Below are positions 32,248-40,872 of a stretch of 64,000 bases of DNA, one piece after another. The stretch spans positions 62,001 through 126,000 of the forward strand of contig NZ_BMSG01000018.1 of the NCBI RefSeq assembly GCF_014649035.1, in the 5' to 3' direction. A model generated the notes under the pieces. The model was not told where the DNA came from. It ran no database searches and saw only the letters and a program-made list of their open reading frames with translations. How positions within the stretch are numbered: position 1 is the first letter of the stretch; every line of letters starts with the position of its first letter. The position numbers were made by a program, and so were the translations under genes. The stretch is from Streptomyces sindenensis (GTDB taxonomy: Bacteria; Actinomycetota; Actinomycetes; Streptomycetales; Streptomycetaceae).

Positions 32248-33855
32248 ATGACGCTTGAGCAGGGCGAGTCCGCAGAAGCGGCGAAAGCGGCCGGCGGCCC
32301 GGACACCCCGCGCCGGGTGACGCGCCCGCTGACCGGCGACGAGTATCTGGAGTCGCTGCGCGACGGCCGGGAGATCCACCTCTACGGCGACCGGGTCAAG
32401 GACGTCACGTCCCACCCCGCCTTCCGCAACTCCGCGCTGATGACCGCGCGGCTCTACGACGCCCTCCACGACCCGGCCCGGCGCGACGTCCTCACCGCCC
32501 CCACCGACACCGGCTCCGACGGCTGGACCCACAAGTTCTTCCGCACCCCCCGCAGCGTCCAGGACCTCGTCGAGGACCGCGAGGCGATCGCGGAGTGGGC
32601 GAGGATGACGTACGGCTGGATGGGGCGCAGCCCCGACTACAAGGCCGCGTTCCTCGGCACCCTGGGTGCCAACAGCGACTACTACGCGCCCTACCAGGAG
32701 AACGCCCGGCGCTGGTACCGCGAGTCCCAGGAGAAGGTCCTCTTCTGGAACCACGCGATCATCCACCCGCCGGTCGACCGCAACCGGCCCGCGGAAGAGG
32801 TCAGGGACGTCTACGTCCACGTGGAGAAGGAGACCGACAACGGGCTGATCGTCAGCGGCGCCAAGGTCGTCGCCACCGGATCGGCGATCACCCACTTCAA
32901 CTTCGTCTCGCACTACGGACTGCCGCTGAAGGACAAGGAGTTCGCACTCGTCGCGACCGTCCCCATGGACGCGCCGGGACTGAAGCTGATCTGCCGCCCG
33001 TCGTACGCCGCGACCGCAGGGGTCATGGGCACCCCCTTCGACTACCCGCTCTCCAGCAGGTTCGACGAGAACGACACGATCTTCGTCATGGACAAGGTCC
33101 TCATCCCCTGGGAGAACGTCTTCCTGTACGGGGACGTGGACCGGGTCAACGGGTTCGCCCCGCAGTCCGGCTTCCTGGAGCGCCTCACCTTCCACGGCGC
33201 CATCCGCCTCGCCGTGAAGATCGACTTCATCGCCGGGCTGCTGCTCAAGGCGGTCGAGATGACCGGCACCAAGGACTTCCGGGGCGTCCAGGCCCGGGTC
33301 GGCGAGGTGCTGGCCTGGCGGAACATGTTCTGGGCCCTGAGCGACGCCGCGGCCCGCAACCCCCAGGAATGGAAGAACGGCGCACTGCTGCCCCGCCTCG
33401 ACTACGGCATGGCCTACCGCTGGTTCATGACGATCGGCTACCCCCGCATCAAGGAGATCATCCAGCAGGACGTCGCCAGCGGACTGATCTACACCACCTC
33501 CGGCGCCGAGGACTTCAAGAACCCCGAGATCCGCCCGTACCTGGACAAGTACGTACGCGGCTCGGGCGGCCACGACGCGGTGAGCCGCGTCAAGCTCATG
33601 AAGCTCCTGTGGGACGCGGTCGGCACCGAGTTCGGCGGCCGCCACGAGCTGTACGAGCGCAACTACTCGGGCAACCACGAGGCGGTGCGCACCGACATCC
33701 TCCAGGCGCAGGAGGCCAGCGGCCAGGTGGCCGCCTACAAGGGCTTCGCCGAGCGGTGCCTCCAGGAGTACGACCTGGACGGCTGGACCGTCCCCGACCT
33801 CGACTCGTTCGAGGGGTTCACGGGCGTACGCGGGAACCTCGGCAGCTCCGGCTGA
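32248..33855 (+). CDS. Two-component FADH2-dependent hydroxylase, HpaB type
   Basis: The 535-residue oxygenase is of the 4-hydroxyphenylacetate 3-monooxygenase family, with an acyl-CoA-dehydrogenase-like fold. Hallmarks are RPLTGDEYLESLRDGREIHLYGDRV near the start, GTLGANSDYYAPYQENARRWY, NHAIIHPPVDRNRP and the His-rich HFNFVSHYG region. Such enzymes hydroxylate phenols ortho to the OH, and some relatives N-hydroxylate anilines. It is paired with the upstream flavin reductase. Its stop is one base from that of the convergent AraC-type regulator. In this cluster it may make a catechol for the small O-methyltransferase, or oxidise the aromatic amine. Confidence 0.92.
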   Translation: MTLEQGESAEAAKAAGGPDTPRRVTRPLTGDEYLESLRDGREIHLYGDRVKDVTSHPAFRNSALMTARLYDALHDPARRDVLTAPTDTGSDGWTHKFFRTPRSVQDLVEDREAIAEWARMTYGWMGRSPDYKAAFLGTLGANSDYYAPYQENARRWYRESQEKVLFWNHAIIHPPVDRNRPAEEVRDVYVHVEKETDNGLIVSGAKVVATGSAITHFNFVSHYGLPLKDKEFALVATVPMDAPGLKLICRPSYAATAGVMGTPFDYPLSSRFDENDTIFVMDKVLIPWENVFLYGDVDRVNGFAPQSGFLERLTFHGAIRLAVKIDFIAGLLLKAVEMTGTKDFRGVQARVGEVLAWRNMFWALSDAAARNPQEWKNGALLPRLDYGMAYRWFMTIGYPRIKEIIQQDVASGLIYTTSGAEDFKNPEIRPYLDKYVRGSGGHDAVSRVKLMKLLWDAVGTEFGGRHELYERNYSGNHEAVRTDILQAQEASGQVAAYKGFAERCLQEYDLDGWTVPDLDSFEGFTGVRGNLGSSG

Positions 33856-33856
33856 G

Positions 33857-34564
33857 TCAGGACGGGCCCGGCGCCGCGCCCCGGACGGCCGCGCCGGGCC
33901 CCGAAAGCTCCCGGCGCACCCGCTCGTGCAGGCACACCTCCAGCAGATCCGCGGGCAGCAGGGCCCGGCCGGCCGCCGGCGGCTCCGCGCGGCGGACCGC
34001 GGCGAGCACCCGCGCGGCGAACCCGGTGTCCCCCGCCGTCAGCCGGGCGAGCGGGAACCGCCGGGCCAGGACCTCCCGGCCCGGCGCCCCGGCGGCGGCC
34101 AGCACCGCGCACACGCCCTTGCCCGCCGCCGCGACCAGCACCGGGCCCAGCGACGACGGGGCGCAGGCGTACCGGATCACGGTCCCGCGACCGCCCGAGC
34201 GGAACTCCTGCGGAGTCATGCCGAGGATCGCCGGGGACGCGGAGTAGAAGTGCCCGTTGGAGTTGAAGCCCGACCGGTAGATGGCGTCCGACACCGTGGG
34301 GGCGTGCGCCAGTTCGTGGCGGACCCGGCGGGCCCGCACGACCGCCACGTACGCGTGCGGGGTCACCCCGGTGAACGTCTTGAACATCCGGTGGAAGTGG
34401 AACCGGCTGTATCCGGCGGAGTGCGCCAGTTCCTGGAGGTTCGGCGGGGCCGCGGACTCGTCCATCAGCCGGCAGGCCCGCGTGACCGCCAGGGCGTGCA
34501 GCCTGTTGGGGGCGGCCTCGTCCGCCCCGGTGACGTCCCGTCCGTACGCAACGGCGCCTGTCAT
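33857..34564 (-). CDS. AraC-type regulator, Ada-derived and lacking both methyl-acceptor sites
   Basis: The 235-residue protein aligns with the middle of E. coli Ada. It has the AraC helix-turn-helix (PNLQELAHSAGYSRFHFHRMFKTFTGVTPHAYVAVVRARRVRHEL and LGMTPQEFRSGG, about residues 35-130). It then has the start of the methyltransferase domain (VIRYACAPSSLGPVLVAAAGKGVCAVL). The N-terminal Ada zinc domain is absent, and the C-terminus stops before the PCHR acceptor motif. It therefore cannot repair DNA but keeps Ada's DNA-reading part. ATG 34564 overlaps the stop of the upstream ligase gene by four bases. It is likely a cluster regulator. The left-flank Ada-like protein has what this one lacks. 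Confidence 0.88.
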   Translation of the reverse strand: MTGAVAYGRDVTGADEAAPNRLHALAVTRACRLMDESAAPPNLQELAHSAGYSRFHFHRMFKTFTGVTPHAYVAVVRARRVRHELAHAPTVSDAIYRSGFNSNGHFYSASPAILGMTPQEFRSGGRGTVIRYACAPSSLGPVLVAAAGKGVCAVLAAAGAPGREVLARRFPLARLTAGDTGFAARVLAAVRRAEPPAAGRALLPADLLEVCLHERVRRELSGPGAAVRGAAPGPS

Positions 34565-35982
34565 CGTCGCTCCCGTCTCTCTTGTCGCCGCCCGTCCTGC
34601 CGCGCGGCAGGACGGCTGAACCAACTGCGCCCGTTCAGCCATTCGCGGTCGCGCAGCACCTTCCCGCCGGCCGTGCGGGGGAGTTCGGGCACCAGGTGGA
34701 AGCGCGGCGGGACCCCGGACGGGCCGAGGAAGCGGTGGCACCAGGCGGCCAGGTCCGTGCGCGTCAGCCCGTCCCCGCACGCGACCAGGGCCTGGGGAGG
34801 GTCGGCCCCCAGCACCACGGCGTCGGTGACGTCCTGGTGGGCCCGGAGCACCGCCTCGATCCGCAGCGCGTCGACACCGCCCGGCGTGAGGCTCTCGACC
34901 CGCCCGCGCAGGTACAGCACGCCGGTCGCCGGATCACGGGCCACCAGGTCCTGCGTGGACAGCCAGCCGTCGTGCGGCGGCAGATCCTCGTACAGATAGG
35001 GGGACTCGGGGAGATGGACACCGAGGACGCCACCGAGGAGGCGGATGCGGACACCGGGCACGGGCGTACCGATCGCCCCCGGCCCGGCCGCGCCGGACAG
35101 ATCCGTGGACACCATGCCGGTCTCCGTCGTCCCGTACCCCTGGCCCACCAGCACGCCGTAGCGCCGGGCGAAGGCCCCGGCGTCCCCGGCGTCCAGCACG
35201 TCCCCGCCGGAGACGGCGAGCCGCAGATCCGGCAGGGTGAGCCGCTCGTCCGCGTGGGCCAGCGCCGCGAAATGCCGGGGGCCGCCCATCACCACCCGCG
35301 CCCCCCGGGCCGCGTCGGCGAGCGCCCCCGGCGTCTGCGCCGTGGGGAAGACCACGGTGGCGCCGGCGTCGAGGGCGTACAGGACCCCCGCGACCAGGGA
35401 GAAGGAGTGGGCCACCGGCCCCAGCACCGCGACCCGCTCGCCTTCCCCTGGCATCCGGGGAAGGGACCGCAGCCGCTCCAGTTCGGTCAGCAGCGACCGC
35501 GCGGTACGGCCCACGGCCTTGGGACGCCCCGTGGTTCCGGAGGAGAACTGCACGAGGCAGTGGCCGGTGCGCGCCGGGCGGCCGGTGCGCCTGCGGCGTA
35601 CCAGCACCTCGCACTCACCGACGAACAGGTCCTCGCGCCCGTACAGCTCGCCGAAGGTGATGACGTACTGGGGAGCGCACAGCTCCAGCAGCGCCTCGCG
35701 CTCCGCCCGCCCCGATCGCGGCTCCAGCAGCACCACCTGGGCGTCCAGCGACCAGAGCGCGAACAGCGACCACAGCTGGGTGAAGCTGGGTGTTCCGTGC
35801 AGTGCGACGGTGCTGCCCGGCCCGATGCCGTGACAGCGAAAGGTGTGCGCCAGCCGGTCCGTCCGGGCCCGGAGCGCGGTCGCGTCGACCTCGGAGCCGG
35901 GCCGCCCGGCCTGGGCCCACACCGGGCCCCGGGCGCGGCGTACCAGCGACGACAGCGGAGCCGGCCAGGACTGTTGCGACAT
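34561..35982 (-). CDS. Carboxylate-AMP ligase (ANL family)
   Basis: The 473-residue adenylating enzyme has A3 VQFSSGTTGRPKAVG, A5 VGQGYGTTETG, A7 GWLSTQDLV and the C-terminal lysine motif RTAGGKVLRDRE. It is shorter than usual acyl-CoA synthetases because the N-terminus is compact. The start ATG 35982 follows GGGAGGGG. It lies 88 bp after the aminoDHQ-synthase-like gene in the same operon, so a 3-amino-4-hydroxybenzoate-type acid is a reasonable substrate. It is distinct from the CreM-like ligase at 19.5 kb, and its C-terminal tail is Arg-rich. Which ligase diazotises and which activates a carboxylate cannot be settled from sequence. Confidence 0.87.
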   Translation of the reverse strand: MSQQSWPAPLSSLVRRARGPVWAQAGRPGSEVDATALRARTDRLAHTFRCHGIGPGSTVALHGTPSFTQLWSLFALWSLDAQVVLLEPRSGRAEREALLELCAPQYVITFGELYGREDLFVGECEVLVRRRRTGRPARTGHCLVQFSSGTTGRPKAVGRTARSLLTELERLRSLPRMPGEGERVAVLGPVAHSFSLVAGVLYALDAGATVVFPTAQTPGALADAARGARVVMGGPRHFAALAHADERLTLPDLRLAVSGGDVLDAGDAGAFARRYGVLVGQGYGTTETGMVSTDLSGAAGPGAIGTPVPGVRIRLLGGVLGVHLPESPYLYEDLPPHDGWLSTQDLVARDPATGVLYLRGRVESLTPGGVDALRIEAVLRAHQDVTDAVVLGADPPQALVACGDGLTRTDLAAWCHRFLGPSGVPPRFHLVPELPRTAGGKVLRDREWLNGRSWFSRPAARQDGRRQERRERR

Positions 35983-36070
35983 GGTCCCCTCCCACGGGCC
36001 CGACGGTCCGTCGTGCGACGGCGTCCGGTCCCGGGCGGCCCGCGCGGCGGCCCCGGACCGGACCCCGGTC

Positions 36071-37180
36071 CTACTTCTCGACGCAGAACTCGCCGACCGG
36101 CCAGCCGACGTGCCGCTTGTCGGTCGCGACATGACCCAGCACCTGGTCGCCCTGTTTCAGCTCGGTGACGTTCAGCACGGCGGCACCGGGGCCGAGCACC
36201 CGCACATGCCAGTCGTCCTGGACGATGAGGTTGACCTCGACGCCCTCCGCCGAACGGGCCCTGATGCTCAGCAGCGGCCGGGACTCCAGCTTGATGCGGC
36301 CCACCACGATGCGACGGGTGCGGCCGTCGGCGCCGACCGCGAGGACGGCGCTGCCCGCCTTGAGCTCGCTGAGGTAGTTGGTGCGGTTGTCCTGCCCGAA
36401 GACATAGCTGTGCAGCGCACCCGCGTTGATACGGAACGGGCGGGTCGGCATGTACGGCAGGGGGTGGGTCTCGCTCACGCACAGGATGAACCCGTGGGCG
36501 TACGAGCCGATGAGCATCCCCTCGTCCTTCTCGAAGTGGGTGCAGGTGTCGATGCACACCCGGTCCCCGAGCCCGAGATGCTCGATGGACTCGACGGTCA
36601 GCGTGGACAGCTGGAGCGCCGGGGTCTTCACCTGGAGCATCTCCACCAGGGCGAAGACGTCGTTGGCGTCCCGGGGCGCCAGGAGCACGCCCTCCGAGCC
36701 CTTCTCCAGTACGTCGACGATGACCTGGGCCTCTTCGAGGTCGTCGGCCCGGCAGATCAGCTGACCCGGCGAACTGTCGGCCGCCGCGATCACGATCTCC
36801 AGCGGGATCTTCGTCGGGTCCTTGAACTCCACGACGGTGTACGGCAGCGCGATCGCGGTGTCGCAGGCCAGCGTCAGGGACGGGTCGTCGACCACGTTGA
36901 CCAGACCGGCGGTGTCCTTCTGGCCGTTGCGGTGGAGGGCCTGGAGCTCGCCCAGCCGCCCGCTGTCGGTTATCTCGTTGAGGACGATCACGTCGTCGAG
37001 GGGCTGATCGGCCGGGCGCGGGGCGCCGGCCAGTACCCGCTTGACCGTGTTCGGCAAAGTCGCCAGCGTGGCGGCATCGCTGTCGACGACGGCGTCGACC
37101 CGGGCGTGGATGGCCGCGTCGATCACCGATTCCCGGTGCTCGGCGCGGACGGTGCGGATGTCGATCCAGGCGAATTTCAC
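36071..37180 (-). CDS. griH: 3-dehydroquinate synthase II family enzyme (GriH-like), aminohydroxybenzoate formation
   Basis: The 369-residue protein belongs to the archaeal-type (AroB') 3-dehydroquinate synthase family. Conserved stretches are VVEFKDPTKIPLEI, EGVLLAPRDANDV and the highly conserved HFEKDEGMLIGSYAHGF. In grixazone biosynthesis GriH closes and aromatises the C7 amino sugar acid made by GriI to give 3-amino-4-hydroxybenzoic acid. The GTG start (37180) overlaps the stop of the GriI-like gene by four bases, matching the griI-griH gene order. Streptomyces uses a different class of enzyme for the shikimate pathway, so a specialised role is likely. Confidence 0.92.
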   Translation of the reverse strand: MKFAWIDIRTVRAEHRESVIDAAIHARVDAVVDSDAATLATLPNTVKRVLAGAPRPADQPLDDVIVLNEITDSGRLGELQALHRNGQKDTAGLVNVVDDPSLTLACDTAIALPYTVVEFKDPTKIPLEIVIAAADSSPGQLICRADDLEEAQVIVDVLEKGSEGVLLAPRDANDVFALVEMLQVKTPALQLSTLTVESIEHLGLGDRVCIDTCTHFEKDEGMLIGSYAHGFILCVSETHPLPYMPTRPFRINAGALHSYVFGQDNRTNYLSELKAGSAVLAVGADGRTRRIVVGRIKLESRPLLSIRARSAEGVEVNLIVQDDWHVRVLGPGAAVLNVTELKQGDQVLGHVATDKRHVGWPVGEFCVEK

Positions 37181-37992
37181 AGCACACCTGCCATGTGTGA
37201 GGGCGGCGTCGGCTCGGTCGCGAGCACCCGGCCATGGACGATTTCGGCAAGCTCCCGGACCGTCTGCCGGGGGGACGGGCCGGCGAAGACCCGACGCCCG
37301 ACAGCCAGTCCGCTGCATCCCGCGGCCAGGGCCGAGGACGCGAACTGGTGCAGGGGACGACCACTGCCCCCGCCTCCGGCGACCAGCACCGGCAGCGGGG
37401 AGTTCGCCACGACCTCCGACATCCGGGGCGTCGGCGAGGCGAAGACCGTTTTGACGAGATCGGCGCCGAGGTCGGCGGCGATGCTGGTGACGTGCGAGAC
37501 CAGCTCCGGCTGGCCGGGATCCTCCACCCGCGGCCCGCGCGGGTAGATCATCGCCAGCAGGGGCATGCCCCACCGGTCGCACGCCGAGGCCACGGCGCCG
37601 AGATCGGCGAGCTGGGCCGCCTCGGTGGGCGAACCGATGTTGACGTGGACACTGACGGCGTCCGCGCCGATCCGCACGGCGTCCTCCACATCGCCGACCA
37701 GCACCTTCGCGTCGACGTCCGGGGCATGGGCGGTACTGGCGCTCAGATGCACCACGAGCGCGGTGCGGGTGAGCAGCCCCGGAGGGATCATCCGTGCCCG
37801 GCCCTTGTGGACGACGACCGCGTCCGCGCCGCCCTCGCTGATGCCGCGCACCAGCTCGCGGAAGCCCGCACCGCTGACGAAGGGGCCGTCGGACACGGAG
37901 TGGTCGAGGGGGACGAACAGATAGCGCCCGTCACCCCGCCTGGACAGCCGTGCCAGGCGCAGTGCCTTGCCACTCAGCGGCATGCTTGACAT
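37177..37992 (-). CDS. griI: GriI-like aldolase, first step to 3-amino-4-hydroxybenzoate
   Basis: The 271-residue protein belongs to the DhnA/class I fructose-bisphosphate aldolase-like family. It has FVPLDHSVSDGP near the N-terminus, a probable Schiff-base Lys181 in ADLVKTVF and the phosphate-binding GGGGSGRP at 207-213. GriI joins L-aspartate 4-semialdehyde to dihydroxyacetone phosphate. ATG 37992 is used; it sits behind a GAAGAGGTG site. It heads the leftward operon griI-griH-ligase-Ada-like regulator and is divergent from the FAD hydroxylase at 38224. Confidence 0.92.
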   Translation of the reverse strand: MSSMPLSGKALRLARLSRRGDGRYLFVPLDHSVSDGPFVSGAGFRELVRGISEGGADAVVVHKGRARMIPPGLLTRTALVVHLSASTAHAPDVDAKVLVGDVEDAVRIGADAVSVHVNIGSPTEAAQLADLGAVASACDRWGMPLLAMIYPRGPRVEDPGQPELVSHVTSIAADLGADLVKTVFASPTPRMSEVVANSPLPVLVAGGGGSGRPLHQFASSALAAGCSGLAVGRRVFAGPSPRQTVRELAEIVHGRVLATEPTPPSHMAGVL

Positions 37993-38223
37993 GACACACC
38001 TCTTCCATCGTGATCTCTGCGCGACCGGAGAGGAACAGGTCGAAAGCCGTGGTGGCCGCTCTCCTCGCTGCACTGTCGCAGCGGCCGCTGAAGAATCGAG
38101 CCAGAGAGCCGCGCCGGCGTCCGCCGCGAGAATCGGCCATCGGCCCCCCCGCCCGCGCAACCCGGACTGTTCACCCGGGGTTTGACCCTGCGCCCCCCAC
38201 CACCGACGACAGACGGAGCAGCC
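37993..38223. promoter_or_regulatory. Divergent promoter region, griI and FAD hydroxylase
   Basis: These 231 bp between divergent start codons contain no gene. They must hold promoters for the aminohydroxybenzoate operon and the right-hand FAD hydroxylase. No operator was recognised by eye. Confidence 0.5.
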
Positions 38224-39753
38224 ATGCCCGCGAGCCCCCGGGAGACGGTGCCCACCACCGTCGACACTGAAGTCGCCGTGGTGGGCGGTGGTCCGGTCGG
38301 CATGCTGGTGGCCAGAGAGCTGGCCCTCCTGGGGGTCGGGGCGACGGTCTACGAGAAGCTGCCCACCCCCTCGCCCGTCTCCAAGGCGAGCACCCTGCAC
38401 GCGCGGACCGCGCAACTCCTGCACCGGCGGGGCATCCTGGACGCGGTCCAGCCCGGACCCCCCGCCCGGCGGGACGAACGGGGCCGGGTCCGCTTCCACT
38501 TCGGCGCGCTGTTCGACCTGGACCTGTCCCGGGTGGTCGACGAGGGCCCGGCCATGATCGCCAGCCCGCAGGCCTGGGCCCAGGAGGTGTTCGCCGGACA
38601 CGCCCGTACGCTCGGCGCCCGGATCGAACGGGACAGCGAGCTCATCGGCATCCACCAGGAATGCGGCCACGTCCGGCTCGTCCTGCGCGACACGGCCGGC
38701 GACACCCGTACGGTCACGGCCCGCTGGGTCGTCGGCGCGGACGGCGCGCGCAGCGCGGTCCGCAGGCTCTCCGGTATCGCCTTCACCGGCACGCCCGCCA
38801 CGGTCTCCGCCCTCATGGGCGAGGTCCGCCTCCTCGATCCGTGGAACGCCCCCTCGGGGTGGCAGCGCACCCCCCACGGCTGGACCCTGCTGTGGGTGCT
38901 GCCGTCCGGCCGCAGCCGTGTGTGCACGTACGACTTCCGCGGCCCGCACCCCGACCGGCACTCCCCGGTCACCCTGGAGGAGCTGCGCGGGGAGGTCGCG
39001 CGCATCGCCGGCCGCGAGGTCCCCATGGACTCGCCGGCCTGGCTCACCCGCTTCAGCGATGCCGCGCTCCAGGCAGAGACCTACCGCCACGGCCGGGTCC
39101 TGCTCGCCGGGGACGCGGCCCATGTGCACTTCCCGGCGGGAGGACAGGGCGTCAACCTCGGTCTCCAGGACGCCTTCAACCTCTGCTGGAAGCTGGCCGC
39201 GCAGCTGCGCGGCGGCGCCCCGGCCGACCTGCTGGACACCTATCAGGCCGAGCGCCACCCCGACGCGGCCGCCGTCCTGCACAACGTGCGCGCGCAGGTC
39301 GCGCTGATGGACCCGGCCCCGCGCACCGACGCGCTGCGCGAGCTCTTCTCGGAGCTGATGCACTTCGACGAGGTCAACGACCACCTCAGCAGCATGATCA
39401 CCGGCACCTCGCTGGTGTACGACATGGGGCTGCGCCGGGACGCCCCGCTGGTCGGCCGGCTCGCCCCCGACATCACGCTGAAGACCGCCGGGGGCACCAC
39501 CACCCTCGCCGGACTGCTGCACACCGCGCGCCCGGTGCTCCTGGACCTCGCCGACGACGCCGGGCTGCGCGAGGCGTCCGCTCCCTGGCAGGACCGGGTG
39601 GACGTCGTCACCGCCACGGCCGACGAGCCGCTCGGCACCACCGCCGTGCTCGTGCGGCCCGACGGCTACACGGCCTGGAGCGGGCGGGGCGACCGGCGGG
39701 ACGGGCCCGAACTACGGGACTCGCTGACCCGCTGGTTCGGACCCGCCCGCTGA
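38224..39753 (+). CDS. FAD-dependent aromatic hydroxylase (right)
   Basis: The 509-residue class A flavoprotein monooxygenase has VAVVGGGPVGMLVARELALLGVG, the DG motif VVGADGARSAVRRLSGI and RVLLAGDAAHVHFPAGGQGVNLGLQDAFNLCWKL. A thioredoxin-like C-terminal domain (about 400-509) is present as in the enzyme at 21.6 kb, but overall identity is moderate. ATG 38224 follows CGGAGC. It is the last rightward biosynthetic gene and is convergent with the TagA-type glycosylase after only 18 bp. Ring hydroxylation or oxidative decarboxylation is likely; the order relative to the other hydroxylases is unknown. Confidence 0.9.
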   Translation: MPASPRETVPTTVDTEVAVVGGGPVGMLVARELALLGVGATVYEKLPTPSPVSKASTLHARTAQLLHRRGILDAVQPGPPARRDERGRVRFHFGALFDLDLSRVVDEGPAMIASPQAWAQEVFAGHARTLGARIERDSELIGIHQECGHVRLVLRDTAGDTRTVTARWVVGADGARSAVRRLSGIAFTGTPATVSALMGEVRLLDPWNAPSGWQRTPHGWTLLWVLPSGRSRVCTYDFRGPHPDRHSPVTLEELRGEVARIAGREVPMDSPAWLTRFSDAALQAETYRHGRVLLAGDAAHVHFPAGGQGVNLGLQDAFNLCWKLAAQLRGGAPADLLDTYQAERHPDAAAVLHNVRAQVALMDPAPRTDALRELFSELMHFDEVNDHLSSMITGTSLVYDMGLRRDAPLVGRLAPDITLKTAGGTTTLAGLLHTARPVLLDLADDAGLREASAPWQDRVDVVTATADEPLGTTAVLVRPDGYTAWSGRGDRRDGPELRDSLTRWFGPAR

Positions 39754-39771
39754 CCGGGGAGGCGGGCGGGC

Positions 39772-40872
39772 TCAGCCCCCGGCCGGACCGCCGGTGCGGA
39801 GCGCCGAGCCCCGGCGATGGCATTCCAGGAGATGGGTGTCGACCATCCCGATGGCCTCCATGAGGGCGTAGCTCGTCGTGGGGCCGACGAACCCGAACCC
39901 GTGCGCCCGCAGCTCACGGGCCAGCGCCTGGGAGCCGGGGGTGCTCGTCGGCACCTCGGCCGCCGTGCGCGGCCGAGGGGTCTCGGCGGGCCGGTGCGAC
40001 CAGATGAGCCGGTCCAGGCCACCCTTCTCGCGCAGCGCCAGGACGGCCCGGGCGTTGCGGACGGTCGCCTCGATCTTCGCCCGGTTGCGGACGATCCCGG
40101 CGTCGGCCATCAGCCGCAGCACATCGGCGTCCGTGTACGCCGCCACCTTCTCCGGGGCGAATCCGTCGAACGCCGCACGGAACGCGGGCCGCTTGGCGAG
40201 GATCGTCAGCCAGCTCAGCCCGGCCTGGAACGCCTCCAGCGTGATCCGTTCGAACAGCGCCTGCTCGCCGTGGACGGGCAGACCCCATTCGCTGTCGTGG
40301 TACGCCAGATTGAGCGGGTGGCCGGCGGCCCACGGACAGCGCCTGCGCCCGTCCGGACCCAGCACCGGCCCACCCTTCGAGACCGCGGCGGCCGGGGCGG
40401 GGGGAGGCCAGCGGTTACTGCGGCCGTCGTCGATCTGCCAGGTGCCGCCGTCCGCCGTGGCACCGCGCAGCCCGTCGAGGACCGCGACCCCGGCGAGCTC
40501 CGCCAGCCGCGGGGAGTCGAGCGAGGCGAAGGCGTACGTACGCTCCGCCGCCCAGTCGGTGCTCTGCGCCAGCCGCCGGCTCATCCGCGCCCAGCCCGGC
40601 GGCGCCCCGGCCACCACCCAGGCGTCCGGGGCCCCGGCGGTGAACCGCCGCGCGGGACGGAGCCAGGAGGCGGCCTCCTCGGGCCAGTCCACGACCGCCG
40701 TGACCGTGCGCCCGGTCGCCTCCCACGCCGTGACGAAGGCCTCGGCGGCGGCCCGGTGGGCGCCGTCCCCGTCCCGCCCGTGCCCGACGGCGACGTCCCG
40801 GACCGTGGACGGGATGAGCCGCAGGAGCGCTTCCAGCTCGGCGGCGGTGTGCCGGGCGTCAGGCGGCGTCAT
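39772..40872 (-). CDS. tag: 3-methyladenine DNA glycosylase I (TagA type) with extra N-terminal domain
   Basis: The C-terminal half (residues 178 to about 355) is a full TagA glycosylase. It has RCPW with a zinc-ligand Cys179, YHDSEWG with the ligand His, the catalytic-region EAFQAGLSW, AGIVRNRAKIEATVRNA and the C-terminal DTHLLECH carrying the remaining His and Cys. It should excise 3-methyladenine. TagA proteins are normally about 190 residues; here 366 are encoded. The first 165 residues are an alpha/beta segment (VVDWPEEAASWLRPARRF, GGTWQIDDG) that recalls a periplasmic-binding-protein-like fold but lacks a signal peptide. Its function is unknown. ATG 40872 lies inside the end of the upstream oxygenase gene (14-bp overlap), so the two are co-translated. 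Confidence 0.88.
   Translation of the reverse strand: MTPPDARHTAAELEALLRLIPSTVRDVAVGHGRDGDGAHRAAAEAFVTAWEATGRTVTAVVDWPEEAASWLRPARRFTAGAPDAWVVAGAPPGWARMSRRLAQSTDWAAERTYAFASLDSPRLAELAGVAVLDGLRGATADGGTWQIDDGRSNRWPPPAPAAAVSKGGPVLGPDGRRRCPWAAGHPLNLAYHDSEWGLPVHGEQALFERITLEAFQAGLSWLTILAKRPAFRAAFDGFAPEKVAAYTDADVLRLMADAGIVRNRAKIEATVRNARAVLALREKGGLDRLIWSHRPAETPRPRTAAEVPTSTPGSQALARELRAHGFGFVGPTTSYALMEAIGMVDTHLLECHRRGSALRTGGPAGG

Noticed and set aside
37993..39522. Minus-strand extension of the GriI-like frame through the FAD hydroxylase region
   Set aside because: It is the antisense of a strong flavoprotein gene on the plus strand. GriI homology and an RBS start at 37992.
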